From the NCBI RefSeq assembly GCF_015689195.1, contig NZ_CP065044.1:2914001-2978000 (forward strand): a stretch of 64,000 nt of DNA. The letters run 5' to 3'. Each line of letters begins with the position of its first letter. The stretch's first letter is position 1. The notes under the pieces are model-generated. The model did not search any database, was not told the origin of the DNA, and saw only the letters and a program-made list of their open reading frames with translations. Below are positions 1 through 13,296 of the stretch, piece after piece. A program made the translations under genes and the position numbers. The stretch is from Pectobacterium aroidearum (GTDB lineage: Bacteria; Pseudomonadota; Gammaproteobacteria; Enterobacterales; Enterobacteriaceae).

Positions 1-354
1 CAGTGATTTTGGCTGCGTATTTGCAGTCGCGGCAACATCGACCGTGTTTGTCGCAGATTGCGCAACAGGTACAGCAGCAGTCTGGTTAGCTGGAGAGCTG
101 TCAACAGATGCAACAGCCAGTGTTTTATCCTTCGCCGTTGAATTTGCAGCTACGCGTGTTTTATTTTCCGCGATCGCCTTATATTCACGCAGCTCTTTTT
201 TCGTTGACTGCAATTCGGCTTTATTTGCCGCCAGTTCTTTCTCCAATAGTTCCAGTCTTTCTTCTACGGTCAATTTTGCGGCCATAGCACCATTAGACAA
301 AAACACTGATGACATCAGTAATACCATCATCTTTACAGGGAATTTTTTACGCAT
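1..354 (-). CDS. bglH: Carbohydrate-specific outer-membrane porin, N-terminal part (partial)
   Basis: The gene runs off the left edge, and only the first 118 codons are present. The protein opens with a signal peptide (MRKKFPVKMMVLLMSSVF, cleavage near ANGAMAA-K). A heptad-like charged stretch follows (LTVEERLELLEKELAANKAE), then an Ala/Thr/Ser-rich linker. This coiled-coil plus linker layout is known from ScrY/BglH-type sugar porins ahead of the LamB-like barrel; the barrel lies outside the window. It follows the 6-phospho-beta-glucosidase gene on the same strand, as bglH follows bglB in the E. coli bgl operon, so uptake of aryl-beta-glucosides through the outer membrane is the likely role. 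A hairpin lies between the two genes. The family call rests on the N-terminus and context only. Confidence 0.72.
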   Translation of the reverse strand, partial: MRKKFPVKMMVLLMSSVFLSNGAMAAKLTVEERLELLEKELAANKAELQSTKKELREYKAIAENKTRVAANSTAKDKTLAVASVDSSPANQTAAVPVAQSATNTVDVAATANTQPKSL

Positions 355-551
355 GATTATTATCCGAGTAGGGTACATGTTAACATTGGAAACAGCGGTT
401 TTAAGTTGAAATAACCCCCTCGCGACGCTAGCCGCAAGTCCGCCTATTTATAAATTTTTTGTAAAACCCACATGACCGTTTATATGATTTAATGGCTAGC
501 CTATTCCCTCCCGTTTCATCTTATTCCCCTGCCATCTTTCCCATGGATAGT

Positions 552-605
552 AAAAAAGAGAATTCGCATTCATTCCAGATCTTATTTTTTCTGAGAATGA
601 ATGCG
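552..605 (-). terminator. Intercistronic hairpin between bglB and porin gene
   Basis: A perfect 10-bp inverted repeat (CGCATTCATT at 565-574, AATGAATGCG at 596-605) is followed on the minus strand by a run of six T (552-557). The loop is long (21 nt) and a short spacer precedes the T run. It could be a partial terminator or an mRNA-processing stem that lowers porin expression relative to bglB. Confidence 0.5.
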
Positions 606-629
606 TAAATGACTCATCGATACGATGAT

Positions 630-3964
<3,335 letters not shown>

Positions 3965-3977
3965 CTATCCTTAATGC

Positions 3978-4104
3978 TATATCCGTCATACTTCAAGCTA
4001 CATGTGCGTTGGCTGCGTTCGCTCACCCGAATCACTTACCCGAGTAAGCTCACCGGGATTCACTTTCTTGCCGCCTTCCTGTAACTCGAATTATTTAGGA
4101 TATA
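3978..4104. repeat. ERIC repeat, full length, in the bglF leader
   Basis: A 127-bp imperfect palindrome with ends TATATCC and GGATATA and the ERIC core (cacttacccgagtaagct). It matches the copies at 40253-40379 and 59724-59850. It lies downstream of the RAT/terminator and 16 nt before bglF, so it should be part of the bglF mRNA 5' leader. Confidence 0.9.
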
Positions 4105-4152
4105 AACAGACTTAAATATCAATAATTTAAGATTGCCAGTTCTGTTTGAGAC

Positions 4153-4206
4153 AAAAAAAACCTAAATCGTTTTCCCAATACGCATTGAGAAAACGATTTA
4201 GGTTTT
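4153..4206 (-). terminator. Conditional terminator between bglG and bglF
   Basis: On the minus strand an 18-bp perfect stem (starting AAAACCTAAATCG) encloses a 14-nt loop and ends in eight T. Its first bases overlap the 3' end of the RAT sequence at 4201-4243, so antiterminator binding and terminator folding are mutually exclusive. Confidence 0.9.
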
Positions 4207-4243
4207 GCCTGCCCGCCGAGACTAGCCTGAACAGTAACAATCC
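4201..4243 (-). promoter_or_regulatory. RAT (ribonucleic antiterminator) site 2, enlarged apical region
   Basis: On the minus strand GGATTGTTACTG and GCAGGCAAAACC are the two arms recognised by BglG-family antiterminators. Here they are separated by 19 nt instead of the 5 nt in site 1, giving 43 nt in total rather than 29. The arms match those of site 1 exactly. Confidence 0.85.
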
Positions 4244-4398
4244 TACTTGTTTGCCAGCGCGACTTACGCACTAACAATAAAAACGTACTTCATCTGATAA
4301 TTTACTTTCCACATACTTTATTCTTTCACTTTCACCGTATGCAAGTACATTTACCTTGCCATACGGCTATTTTGTGACGAAAAGCAAATTAGCAGAAA

Positions 4399-5265
<867 letters not shown>

Positions 5266-5280
5266 TCAAACCCTGGAAAC

Positions 5281-5320
5281 AAAAAAACCAGACACCCGTA
5301 GCAAGAACGAGCATCTGGTT
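5281..5320 (-). terminator. Conditional leader terminator upstream of bglG
   Basis: Thirteen-base stem (AACCAGATGCTCG paired with CGGGTGTCTGGTT, three G-U pairs) followed on the minus strand by seven T. It overlaps the RAT element at 5317-5345. Confidence 0.88.
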
Positions 5321-5345
5321 TTGCCTGCTTACGCAGTAACAATCC
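5317..5345 (-). promoter_or_regulatory. RAT (ribonucleic antiterminator) site 1
   Basis: The minus strand reads GGATTGTTACTG, CGTAA, GCAGGCAAAACC, which is the standard 29-nt RAT recognised by BglG. It lies immediately before the leader terminator. The bgl promoter should lie just upstream (higher coordinates), but no convincing -35/-10 pair stands out there. A GTGTAAGTCGCAC half-palindrome near 5430-5445 might be a CRP-type site, but this is weak. Confidence 0.9.
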
Positions 5346-5621
5346 GCAATGGCAGGTAAACTACCATCTGCCTTTATCTTCTCAAGAAGCATGACACAAA
5401 AACGTGATACGGATCGACAGAAAAGCGTGCGACTTACACGTATTTTCTTTATTTATTGCCAGCCGTTACAAGAATCGCACCCGAGCGCCCATTCACCGCA
5501 GTACTGCATTCATACTGCGTTTTTGTTAGGCAGTTGCGCAACAAAGTTGGGTAAAAACACCAAATCGCTCAATTTTTTGCGTAAACGCGACGAAATATTC
5601 AATTTCATACCTTTTACCACC

Positions 5622-5649
5622 TTGTTTCTCGTCGCTTAATAACTATAAT
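5622..5649 (+). promoter_or_regulatory. pykF promoter
   Basis: TTGTTT (5622-5627), 16-nt spacer, TATAAT (5644-5649). Transcription should start near 5656, giving a leader of about 250 nt before the pykF start codon. The rest of 5346-5906 holds no gene I can support. Confidence 0.7.
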
Positions 5650-5667
5650 ACGGAACGTCGTTTCAAT

Positions 5668-5681
5668 TGAATGGTTTCAGC
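5668..5681. promoter_or_regulatory. Cra (FruR) operator candidate for pykF
   Basis: TGAATGGTTTCAGC is an imperfect palindrome fitting the Cra consensus and resembles the Cra site known at E. coli pykF. It sits about 12-26 nt downstream of the inferred transcription start, a repressing position. Confidence 0.7.
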
Positions 5682-5906
5682 TAAACAACGTGCCACTATC
5701 AATAACATTATTATCAACGGCATCGCCAACGCGACTCCCGCAAATCTTATGCGACGAGCGGTTGCGCACTTCATCACCCATTCATTACGACCATCTATAC
5801 TTACCTTTTCTATACTGTTTCCTCATACATTCTTTCCAGCGGCTTGCCTCGCATCGCCACTGGTTCACTCGTTTTTTTATCCATCACAACTTGTAGAAAC
5901 TATCGT

Positions 5907-7319
5907 ATGAAAAAGACAAAAATTGTTTGTACCATCGGGCCGAAAACAGAGTCAGAAGAAGTGCTTGGCAACCTGCTGTCTGCCGGCATGAATGTTATGC
6001 GCCTGAACTTCTCTCACGGGGATTACGCAGAACACGGCCAACGCATCAAGAACCTGCGTGCCGTTACGGAAAAAACCGGCAAGAAAGCTGCTATCCTGCT
6101 TGATACCAAAGGCCCTGAAATTCGTACCATGAAGTTGGAAAATGGTGCTGACGTCACGTTGACCGCCGGTCAGACGTTCACGTTTACCACCGATCAGAGC
6201 ATCGTCGGTAACAAGGATCGCGTCGCCGTCACATACGCGGGCTTTACTGAAGACCTCAGCGTCGGCAACACCGTTCTGGTTGATGACGGCCTGATCGGTA
6301 TGCAGGTTACGGCAATCAACGGTAACGACGTCGTCTGTAAAGTGCTGAACAATGGCGATCTGGGCGAAAATAAAGGTGTTAACCTGCCTGGCGTTTCCAT
6401 CCAGTTGCCAGCACTGGCCGAAAAAGACAAACGCGACCTGATTTTCGGTTGTGAACAAGGTGTCGATTTCGTTGCTGCCTCCTTTATCCGTAAACGTTCC
6501 GACGTTGAAGAGATTCGTGCTCACCTGAAAGCACACGGTGGCGAGCACATCCAGATCATCTCCAAGATCGAAAACCAGGAAGGTCTGAACAATTTCGACG
6601 AAATCCTGGAAGCGTCTGACGGTATCATGGTTGCTCGTGGCGATCTGGGCGTTGAAATCCCGGTTGAAGAAGTCATTTTCGCGCAGAAAATGATGATCGA
6701 GAAATGTAATCTGGCACGCAAAGTGGTGATCACCGCGACGCAAATGCTGGATTCCATGATCAAAAACCCACGCCCTACCCGCGCTGAAGCTGGCGACGTC
6801 GCTAACGCCATCATCGACGGCACCGATGCCGTTATGCTGTCTGGTGAAAGTGCTAAGGGTAAATACCCGCTGGAATCCGTTACCATCATGGCGACCATCT
6901 GTCAGCGTACAGATTCTGTGATGAAAAGCCGTCTGGATACCATCAAGACGCCTGGCGTACTGCGTATCACCGAAGCCGTCTGCCGCGGTGCGGTAGAAAC
7001 TGCAGAGAAACTGGATGCACCGCTGATTGTCGTTGCAACCAGCGGCGGTAAGTCTGCCAAATCTATCCGCAAATACTTCCCAAATGCCCGCATTCTGGCG
7101 CTGACAACGAACGAAGTCACCGCGCGTCAGCTGCTGCTGAGCAAAGGCATTGATACGCTGCTGGTGAAAGAAATCGCGTCTACCGATGATTTCTACCGCA
7201 TCGGTAAAGAAGCGGCGCTGAACAGCGGTTATGCGCAGGCTGGCGACGTTGTGGTGATGGTCTCTGGCGCACTGGTTTCCAGCGGCACAACCAACACCTC
7301 TTCCGTACACCGTCTCTGA
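5907..7319 (+). CDS. pykF: Pyruvate kinase I
   Basis: Cytoplasmic glycolytic enzyme converting phosphoenolpyruvate and ADP to pyruvate and ATP, activated by fructose-1,6-bisphosphate in the PykF type. The 470-residue product ([18 protein letters not shown] onward) follows E. coli PykF almost residue for residue. Visible are RLNFSHGDY, the active-site lysine region [10 protein letters not shown], the metal/substrate segment [10 protein letters not shown] and the C-terminal regulatory domain ending [12 protein letters not shown]. The start at 5907 agrees with PykF; an in-frame extension 63 nt upstream lacks homology. No clear Shine-Dalgarno precedes the start. A 79-codon reading frame in the leader ends in TGA overlapping the pykF ATG. 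A strong terminator follows. Confidence 0.97.
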   Translation: MKKTKIVCTIGPKTESEEVLGNLLSAGMNVMRLNFSHGDYAEHGQRIKNLRAVTEKTGKKAAILLDTKGPEIRTMKLENGADVTLTAGQTFTFTTDQSIVGNKDRVAVTYAGFTEDLSVGNTVLVDDGLIGMQVTAINGNDVVCKVLNNGDLGENKGVNLPGVSIQLPALAEKDKRDLIFGCEQGVDFVAASFIRKRSDVEEIRAHLKAHGGEHIQIISKIENQEGLNNFDEILEASDGIMVARGDLGVEIPVEEVIFAQKMMIEKCNLARKVVITATQMLDSMIKNPRPTRAEAGDVANAIIDGTDAVMLSGESAKGKYPLESVTIMATICQRTDSVMKSRLDTIKTPGVLRITEAVCRGAVETAEKLDAPLIVVATSGGKSAKSIRKYFPNARILALTTNEVTARQLLLSKGIDTLLVKEIASTDDFYRIGKEAALNSGYAQAGDVVVMVSGALVSSGTTNTSSVHRL

Positions 7320-7337
7320 TCCCAACAATCAGATCGG

Positions 7338-7365
7338 AAAAAAGCGCCTTAATGGCGCTTTTTTT
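7338..7365 (+). terminator. pykF terminator
   Basis: AAAAAAGCGCC, loop TTAA-T, GGCGC followed by seven T: a textbook intrinsic terminator 19 nt after the pykF stop. Confidence 0.93.
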
Positions 7366-7560
7366 ATATTTTGAAACGACTTCCTACAGCGCGATAACCT
7401 AATTAATGCGTTTGCGTAACACGCCATTTAATAGCCTAAAGCCTCGGAGTTATCCGATAAAAATAGCACTGTTTTCCTTACTTTTTTAATGAATAGGTAA
7501 AACTCGCTGTTTCTTTGAGCGAACGATCAAAATTAAGCATGTTCTCATCAAAAATTTATT
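7366..7560. other. AT-rich intergenic stretch upstream of lpp
   Basis: No gene is seen. The AT-rich sequence leading into the lpp promoter is what one expects for a very strong promoter with upstream A/T tracts. Confidence 0.5.
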
Positions 7561-7576
7561 CTCATTAGAAAAAAGT

Positions 7577-7869
<293 letters not shown>

Positions 7870-7889
7870 TCGAACTGGTTAAGTAGTGA

Positions 7890-7919
7890 AAATGGCGCAC
7901 AATGTGCGCCATTTTTTTT
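7890..7919 (+). terminator. lpp terminator
   Basis: AAAATGGCGCAC, loop AAT, GTGCGCCAT then eight T. Confidence 0.95.
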
Positions 7920-8048
7920 GTCTGCGTTTTACCTTTTCAGCTTTCCCTTTCAATCTTTTTTCGCCTGAACAGACATCATCATCCTTCCGCACTATCCCTG
8001 GAACCAGCACAGATGCGCCTGAACGCATCTGGCCGATTTATTTCACGA

Positions 8049-9071
8049 TTAACGCGAGGTAGTACTGATAGCCGTGATCGGTGCAGCCTGATGCGTCTCA
8101 GGCGCTTCTGGCGCTGATTCTACCGGTGGCTGGTAGGTATTGATATCTTGTCCTACGCTCACCACGATCGGCATGCCTGAACGGCGCACAATCGCATCAG
8201 CAACCGCTTTACTGTCCGTCTCCGCATCTTTAACAAACTTCTGCGTCTTCGCCGTCAGCGGAATCGGCATGGTTTGTGGATCGTCTTTATCGGTCTTCGA
8301 CAGAGGCTGATGCACTTCAACGTAACGTTTGCCGTCCGGTTCAACGGAGGTTTTAATTGCATCGTTAAGAATCTGCACTCGCGTACCAACCGGCACGTTG
8401 TCGAACAACGCCTTAATGTCATCCGGACGCAGACGGATACAGCCGGAACTTACGCGCATACCGATGCCGAAGTCCGCGTTCGTACCGTGCAGCAGATAAA
8501 CGCCGCCGTGCGCGGACAGACGCAGCGCATGCAATCCCATTGGGTTATCCGGTCCAGCCGGAACGACAGCTGGCAGCTTAATGCCCTGCTCTTCAAGATA
8601 ATGCTTGCGGATGTTTGCCGTTGGCGTCCAGGTCGGGTTCTCACGCTTCTCACTCACGCTGGTCGTCATCAGTGGCGTATTGCGCCCCAACTGACCAATG
8701 CCGATCGGGTACACAATGACGGTATTCTTCCCTTTCGGGTAGTAGTAGAGGCGCAGCTCCGCCAGATTGACCACAATACCTTCACGCGGGGTATCCGGCA
8801 GCAGCATTTGCGTTGGGATGGTGAGCGTGGAACCCGCTTTCGGCAGGTAAGGATCCACGCCTGGATTCGCTTCCATCATGCCCAATAAACCAATCTTGAA
8901 ATCCGCCGCGATAGCTTCCAGCGGACGACCATCATTGGGGACCGTATAAGCGATATTCTCGCCGATGAGGCGGCTATTTGGTGGCGGTAGCGGGTATTCC
9001 GTCGCTTTAGCGGCGGTGCTGGTCAGGTATGCCGCGAAAGCCATACCAAGTAAAGTTAACGCGCGTTTCAT
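8049..9071 (-). CDS. ldtE: L,D-transpeptidase (LdtE/YnhG type)
   Basis: Periplasmic YkuD-family L,D-transpeptidase of 340 residues. A signal peptide (MKRALTLLGMAFAAYLTSTA) is followed by a LysM-like segment (about 40-95, ending TIPTQMLLP), then the catalytic domain with HGTNADFGIG and the cysteine motif SSGCIRLR. The family makes meso-DAP 3-3 crosslinks or attaches Lpp to peptidoglycan. The gene order pykF-lpp-ldt-sufE is that of E. coli ldtE, and its N-terminal mature sequence (YPLPPPNSRLIGEN) resembles LdtE, so LdtE is preferred over the Lpp-anchoring LdtA/B/C, though specificity cannot be read from sequence. A perfect 8-bp hairpin (8010-8031) lies downstream without a T run. Confidence 0.9.
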   Translation of the reverse strand: MKRALTLLGMAFAAYLTSTAAKATEYPLPPPNSRLIGENIAYTVPNDGRPLEAIAADFKIGLLGMMEANPGVDPYLPKAGSTLTIPTQMLLPDTPREGIVVNLAELRLYYYPKGKNTVIVYPIGIGQLGRNTPLMTTSVSEKRENPTWTPTANIRKHYLEEQGIKLPAVVPAGPDNPMGLHALRLSAHGGVYLLHGTNADFGIGMRVSSGCIRLRPDDIKALFDNVPVGTRVQILNDAIKTSVEPDGKRYVEVHQPLSKTDKDDPQTMPIPLTAKTQKFVKDAETDSKAVADAIVRRSGMPIVVSVGQDINTYQPPVESAPEAPETHQAAPITAISTTSR

Positions 9072-9385
9072 ATTAGATTCCCTACAATCAATAACATCTG
9101 GCTATGTACCCAGAATGCAGTATCCGGCTATACCTCTTGATCTGGTGTCAATGCGACTATTACTGCCACTCTCCACCGAACGTGGGTATATATTAGCATT
9201 GTTGTAACAAAAGAATATTTTATTTAAAAATCAAAGCATTGATATTCAATTCTTTACAAAGCAGAGTCAGCATAAAATTTAATGGGAAATAAATATACGG
9301 GACGAATTCTGAAATATCAGCGAGTTAATAAATATGCCGGAAAACAATAACGTGCCGTTGGTAAAAAACCGTAAATGTAAAAAAC
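9072..9385. other. Intergenic region between ldtE and the suf terminator
   Basis: AT-rich, with no open frame of note. It must hold the ldtE promoter on the minus strand; a TAATATATA stretch near 9190-9200 is the only -10-like sequence I see. Confidence 0.4.
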
Positions 9386-9425
9386 AAAAAAGCGCTGGAC
9401 GTTTTTTCCGTCACAGCGCTTTTTT
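9386..9425 (-). terminator. suf operon terminator
   Basis: AAAAAAGCGCTG and CAGCGCTTTTTT flank a 16-nt loop that can itself form GACG/CGTC. T-rich sequence follows on the minus strand after the sufE stop. Confidence 0.9.
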
Positions 9426-9458
9426 ACACTCTAGGAAAGCAGAAAACAGGGAAGAAAA

Positions 9459-9875
9459 TTAAAGCAGTGCGGCGGCGTGCGCACGAATTGCGCGTAACAT
9501 CGCCTCAAGCCCCTGAGAGCGGGATGGCGTCAGATGTTGATTCAACGCCAGCGATTCAAAGAAAGGCCGTACATCCAGCTCAACTATTTCCTGCGCTGTC
9601 AGCCCCTGATACAGGCTGAAAACCACCGCAATCAGCCCCTTCACAATAGCGGCATCGCTGTCGCCGTGCAGAACGATAACGCCCTGCTCGTCAGGCTGCG
9701 CCACAATCCAAACCTGGCTCTGGCACCCCGAAATCAGGTTATCTGGATTACGCCATTCATCGGGCAACGGATCAAGACGCTCCCCTAGCTCGATGATATA
9801 AAGATATTTTTCTTCCCAGTCATTACAGCGCGCAAAGTTGCGCGCCAGTTTCTGCGGTTCTGGCAGACTCGCCAT
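9459..9875 (-). CDS. sufE: SufE, sulfur acceptor for the SufS desulfurase
   Basis: SufE takes the persulfide sulfur from SufS and passes it to the SufBCD scaffold during Fe-S cluster assembly under iron limitation or oxidative stress. The 138-residue product has the sulfur-accepting cysteine in ISGCQSQVW (about Cys51) and the family segments [10 protein letters not shown] and NWEEKY-like DWEEKYLYI. It is the last gene of the sufABCDSE operon, 33 nt after sufS, and is followed by a terminator. Confidence 0.97.
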   Translation of the reverse strand: MASLPEPQKLARNFARCNDWEEKYLYIIELGERLDPLPDEWRNPDNLISGCQSQVWIVAQPDEQGVIVLHGDSDAAIVKGLIAVVFSLYQGLTAQEIVELDVRPFFESLALNQHLTPSRSQGLEAMLRAIRAHAAALL

Positions 9876-9908
9876 GGTTTCCTCCCCGAACAGATTCGCG
9901 CGCGGCGC

Positions 9909-11135
9909 TTAACTGCCCAGCAATCGATGGATACGTTGCAATCCGGCAACCAGCCGGTCAATTTCTTCGCGCGTAGTATAAACTGCCAGCGAGGCGCGGC
10001 ACATACTGGGAACACCGTAATGTTCCATCAGCGGCATCGCGCAATGGTGGCCGGTGCGAATCGCAATACCGTACCGATCGAGGAAACTTCCGACATCATA
10101 GGCGTGGTGTTGCCCAAGATTAAACGCAATGACGCCGTGACGCTCAGCAGGGCCGTACAACGTCAGATCGGGCACTTGCTTTAGTGCCTCCAGCGCATAC
10201 TTCATCAGCGAGGATTCATAACGTTGAATCTCTTCCCGCCCCAACGCCGTCACATAGTCCAACGCCGCGCCTAAGCCCATGATACCGCCAGTATTGGGCG
10301 AACCAGCCTCAAAGCGCCACGGTGAATCCGCATAGGTGGTGCCTGTGCGCAGGCTAACCTGACGAATCATCGCCCCGCCACCTTCCCACGGCGGCATAGC
10401 CTGAAGCAGGTCACGTTTGCCGTACAGCACGCCAATACCCGAAGGGCCGTAGATCTTATGTCCTGAAAAGACAAAGAAATCACAGTCCAGATCCTGCACA
10501 TCGACAGTCTGGTGCATAATCGACTGCGCACCATCGACCAACGTAACCGCACCAACTGCTTTTGCCTGTGCGATCATGGCCTTAACTGGGTTTAGCGCAC
10601 CAAGTACGTTAGAGATTTGCGTTACTGCCAGCAGGCGAGTTCGCTCATCTAGTAATCCAGGAAGTTGCGCAACATCCAGTGAGCCATCTTCGGCCAGCGG
10701 CAATACGCGAACCTCAACGCCACGCGCTTCCGCCAGCATCTGCCAGGGAACGATATTCGCGTGGTGTTCCATCTCGGTGATGATCAGGTTATCGCCCGGC
10801 TGGATGAAGGTGCGGCCATAGCTGTTAGCCACCAGATTGATGGCCTCCGTCGTCCCGCGAACAAAGACAATCTCTTCCACTGAAGGCGCATTGATAAAGG
10901 CAGCCACCTGCTCACGAACCGCTTCCATCGCGCTGGTCGCCTGTGCGCTCAGCGTGTGAATGCCGCGGTGCACCGCGGCATATTCATGACGATAGAATTC
11001 GGCCTCACGTTCGATAACCGACTGTGGCTTTTGCGCACTCGCGGCGCTATCAAGATAGGCTAACGGCTGACCGTTAACCTCGCTTGCCAGCAACGGAAAA
11101 TCGGCGCGAACCCGTTCAATAGGATAACTCATCAT
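9909..11135 (-). CDS. sufS: SufS cysteine desulfurase (group II)
   Basis: PLP-dependent enzyme that removes sulfur from cysteine, giving alanine and an enzyme persulfide for SufE. The 408-residue chain shows [11 protein letters not shown], the PLP-binding lysine in [11 protein letters not shown], and the active-site cysteine in [11 protein letters not shown], where the short RASL form is typical of group II enzymes. Its start overlaps the sufD stop (TGATG), so translation is probably coupled. Two consecutive ATG codons (11135 and 11132) are both possible; the AAGGCGG ribosome site favours the second slightly. Confidence 0.97.
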   Translation of the reverse strand: MMSYPIERVRADFPLLASEVNGQPLAYLDSAASAQKPQSVIEREAEFYRHEYAAVHRGIHTLSAQATSAMEAVREQVAAFINAPSVEEIVFVRGTTEAINLVANSYGRTFIQPGDNLIITEMEHHANIVPWQMLAEARGVEVRVLPLAEDGSLDVAQLPGLLDERTRLLAVTQISNVLGALNPVKAMIAQAKAVGAVTLVDGAQSIMHQTVDVQDLDCDFFVFSGHKIYGPSGIGVLYGKRDLLQAMPPWEGGGAMIRQVSLRTGTTYADSPWRFEAGSPNTGGIMGLGAALDYVTALGREEIQRYESSLMKYALEALKQVPDLTLYGPAERHGVIAFNLGQHHAYDVGSFLDRYGIAIRTGHHCAMPLMEHYGVPSMCRASLAVYTTREEIDRLVAGLQRIHRLLGS

Positions 11136-12478
11136 ACCGCCTTGCCGGCATTCGCCAGCGCGTTTGGCAAACGCTGCGCGATACGTTGCAGAACCACATC
11201 TCGCAGAGACTCGTTTTCAATCGCTTCTGTGACTTCCGCCGCAAAGGCGAAGATGATCATCTGCTGCGCATCCTGCTCCGTAATACCGCGAGAACGCAGA
11301 TAGAACAGTTGCTCTTCATCCATACGGCCAATCGTGGCACCGTGGCTACATTTCACGTCATCCGCGTAGATTTCCAACTGCGGCTTGGTGTCGACCTCAG
11401 CCAGTCTGCCCAACAGCAGGTTATTGTTGGTCATCTGTCCGTCAGTTTTCAGCGCGTGAGGGGCAACTTTGATCATGCCGTTAAACACCGCTCTGGCGCG
11501 ATCGTTGACGATGACTTTATGCAACTGACGACTTTCACCATAGCCCTGATTGTGTTCCAGATACGTTCGCGTATCACACACTTCGCTGCCGACGGGCAGA
11601 ATCAGGCTATTCATGGATAAATTGGTACCTTCGCCGTTCAACTGAGCGCTGGTATGGTGACGCGTCAGCCCAGCTCCCAGCAGGAAACTGTGGCTACGAA
11701 CCCGAGCGTCGCGTGCCAGCACCAGATCGTTATGTGCGAAGTGGTAGCTCGCCGCCGCTTCAAACGCCAGCTTATAGTGACTAACCTGGCTATTTTCTGC
11801 CGCATTCACCGTCAGGCGTGCGCCAGTAAAGTGGGCATGCTCATCCAGACTGACATAGTGCTCGATAATTTCCGCACTCGCGCCACGTTCAACGTTCAGA
11901 TGGTGGCGATGGTGAACCGTGTTCAATGCCGCGGCCTGGCTGCTGCTGATATGCAACAGGTAAAGCGGTTTTTCCGCCTGCTGTCCGGCAGCCAGACGAA
12001 TCAGCGTGCTCGTACTAGCCAGACTTTCGGTCAGATGCAGGAACACCTCGGACTGGATCGCCGCAGGCAGTACGCCCTGCGCTCGCGACGCCTGTACGTC
12101 AACCTGATACGGACCCCAGGCGCTGTCGCTGAGTTCAGCATTGAATACGCCATCGACAAACACCAGACGCCAGCTATCTACCGCGAATGCCAAAGCATCC
12201 ACCGCTGCACGATCGAGAGACGGGGCCTGCGGTGCGACAAATTCGTTACTCAGCAAACCATCCAGCGGGGTGTATTTCCAGTGCTCGTGCTTACGGTGCG
12301 GTAAGCCAAGACGCACCACGTCCTGCCAGTGTTGGTTCGCCGCTTCAGAACGGCGCGACGCATCACGTTCAAACAGACCTTGCCATTGCTGCAGCGCCTG
12401 TTCTTGTTTCTGTGCGATGCCAGTTTTACCCGTCGCGTTCTCGCTCGTCACATTATTGCCCGTCGGTAAGCCAGCCAT
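11132..12478 (-). CDS. sufD: SufD, Fe-S assembly scaffold subunit
   Basis: Partner of SufB and the ATPase SufC in the SufBC2D scaffold that builds Fe-S clusters. The 448-residue protein shows [15 protein letters not shown] near the N-terminus and [13 protein letters not shown] with [20 protein letters not shown] near the C-terminus, the beta-helix core shared with SufB. Its start MAGLPTGNN agrees with E. coli SufD (MAGLP). It has a somewhat longer N-terminal region ([15 protein letters not shown]) than E. coli. Its first 26 nt overlap the end of sufC. Confidence 0.97.
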   Translation of the reverse strand: MAGLPTGNNVTSENATGKTGIAQKQEQALQQWQGLFERDASRRSEAANQHWQDVVRLGLPHRKHEHWKYTPLDGLLSNEFVAPQAPSLDRAAVDALAFAVDSWRLVFVDGVFNAELSDSAWGPYQVDVQASRAQGVLPAAIQSEVFLHLTESLASTSTLIRLAAGQQAEKPLYLLHISSSQAAALNTVHHRHHLNVERGASAEIIEHYVSLDEHAHFTGARLTVNAAENSQVSHYKLAFEAAASYHFAHNDLVLARDARVRSHSFLLGAGLTRHHTSAQLNGEGTNLSMNSLILPVGSEVCDTRTYLEHNQGYGESRQLHKVIVNDRARAVFNGMIKVAPHALKTDGQMTNNNLLLGRLAEVDTKPQLEIYADDVKCSHGATIGRMDEEQLFYLRSRGITEQDAQQMIIFAFAAEVTEAIENESLRDVVLQRIAQRLPNALANAGKAV

Positions 12479-13199
12479 AGCCTTGCTCCTCCAACTGTTT
12501 CACCAGCGAGAAATCACCGGATTTCACAATGCGCCCTTGATACAGAACGTGGACGTGATCCGGTTTGATGTAATCAAGAATACGCTGGTAGTGCGTGACG
12601 ATGATGAACGAACGTTTGCCGTCACGCAGGGAATTCACGCCGTTAGAGACGATTTTCAGTGCGTCGATGTCCAACCCGGAGTCGGTTTCATCCAGAATGC
12701 ACAGATCCGGCTCCAGCGCCGCCATCTGCAGAATATCGTTACGCTTCTTTTCACCGCCAGAGAAGCCCACGTTGACTGAACGGGTCAACAAGTCTTCTGG
12801 CATATTCAACAGCTTAATCTTTTCTTCGATAAAGTCGGCGAAGTCAAAGCGATCCAGCGGTTCCTGCTCGCGGTATTTACGCACCGCGTTAACGGAGGTT
12901 TGCAGGAAGAACTGGTTGCTGACACCGGGGATTTCTACAGGGTACTGAAACGCCATGAAGACGCCTTCGCCTGCGCGATCTTCTGGAGACAGTTCCAGCA
13001 GATCTTTTCCTTTGAAGTCCACCGAACCGTCGGTCACTTCATATTCTTCACGTCCAGCCAGCGTCGCGGAGAGCGTACTTTTTCCTGAGCCATTCGGGCC
13101 CATAATCGCGTGAACTTCACCCGGCTTAATGGTGAGATTAAGCCCTTTGATGATCTCTTTGCCTTCTACGCTGACTTTTAAATTTTCGATGCTTAACAT
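12453..13199 (-). CDS. sufC: SufC ATPase of the Suf Fe-S assembly complex
   Basis: Cytosolic ABC-type ATPase (248 residues) that drives conformational change in SufBC2D; it is not a transporter. Visible are Walker A GPNGSGKST, signature FSGGEKKR, Walker B LCILDETDSGLDID and the switch histidine IIVTHYQR. The start at 13199 (MLSIENLKV) is chosen over one 15 nt upstream because GGAAGGAATAAGC sits immediately before it and because this is the E. coli start. It overlaps sufD by 26 nt. Confidence 0.97.
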   Translation of the reverse strand: MLSIENLKVSVEGKEIIKGLNLTIKPGEVHAIMGPNGSGKSTLSATLAGREEYEVTDGSVDFKGKDLLELSPEDRAGEGVFMAFQYPVEIPGVSNQFFLQTSVNAVRKYREQEPLDRFDFADFIEEKIKLLNMPEDLLTRSVNVGFSGGEKKRNDILQMAALEPDLCILDETDSGLDIDALKIVSNGVNSLRDGKRSFIIVTHYQRILDYIKPDHVHVLYQGRIVKSGDFSLVKQLEEQGYGWLTDGQ

Positions 13200-13296
13200 G
13201 CTTATTCCTTCCAACGCCCAATGCGACGAGCGCTTAATGAATTCCGGGACCGATGATTCTCATTATTCGTCTGTGAAAATCCCGGTAACCGCCGAA

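Noticed and set aside
44-409. 121-codon plus-strand frame at the left edge
   Set aside because: It is antisense to the porin gene, whose minus-strand reading has a proper signal peptide and coiled coil.
5952-7328. 458-codon open frame antisense to pykF
   Set aside because: It exactly shadows a highly expressed gene whose codon bias removes stops on the opposite strand. There is no ribosome site or protein-like composition.
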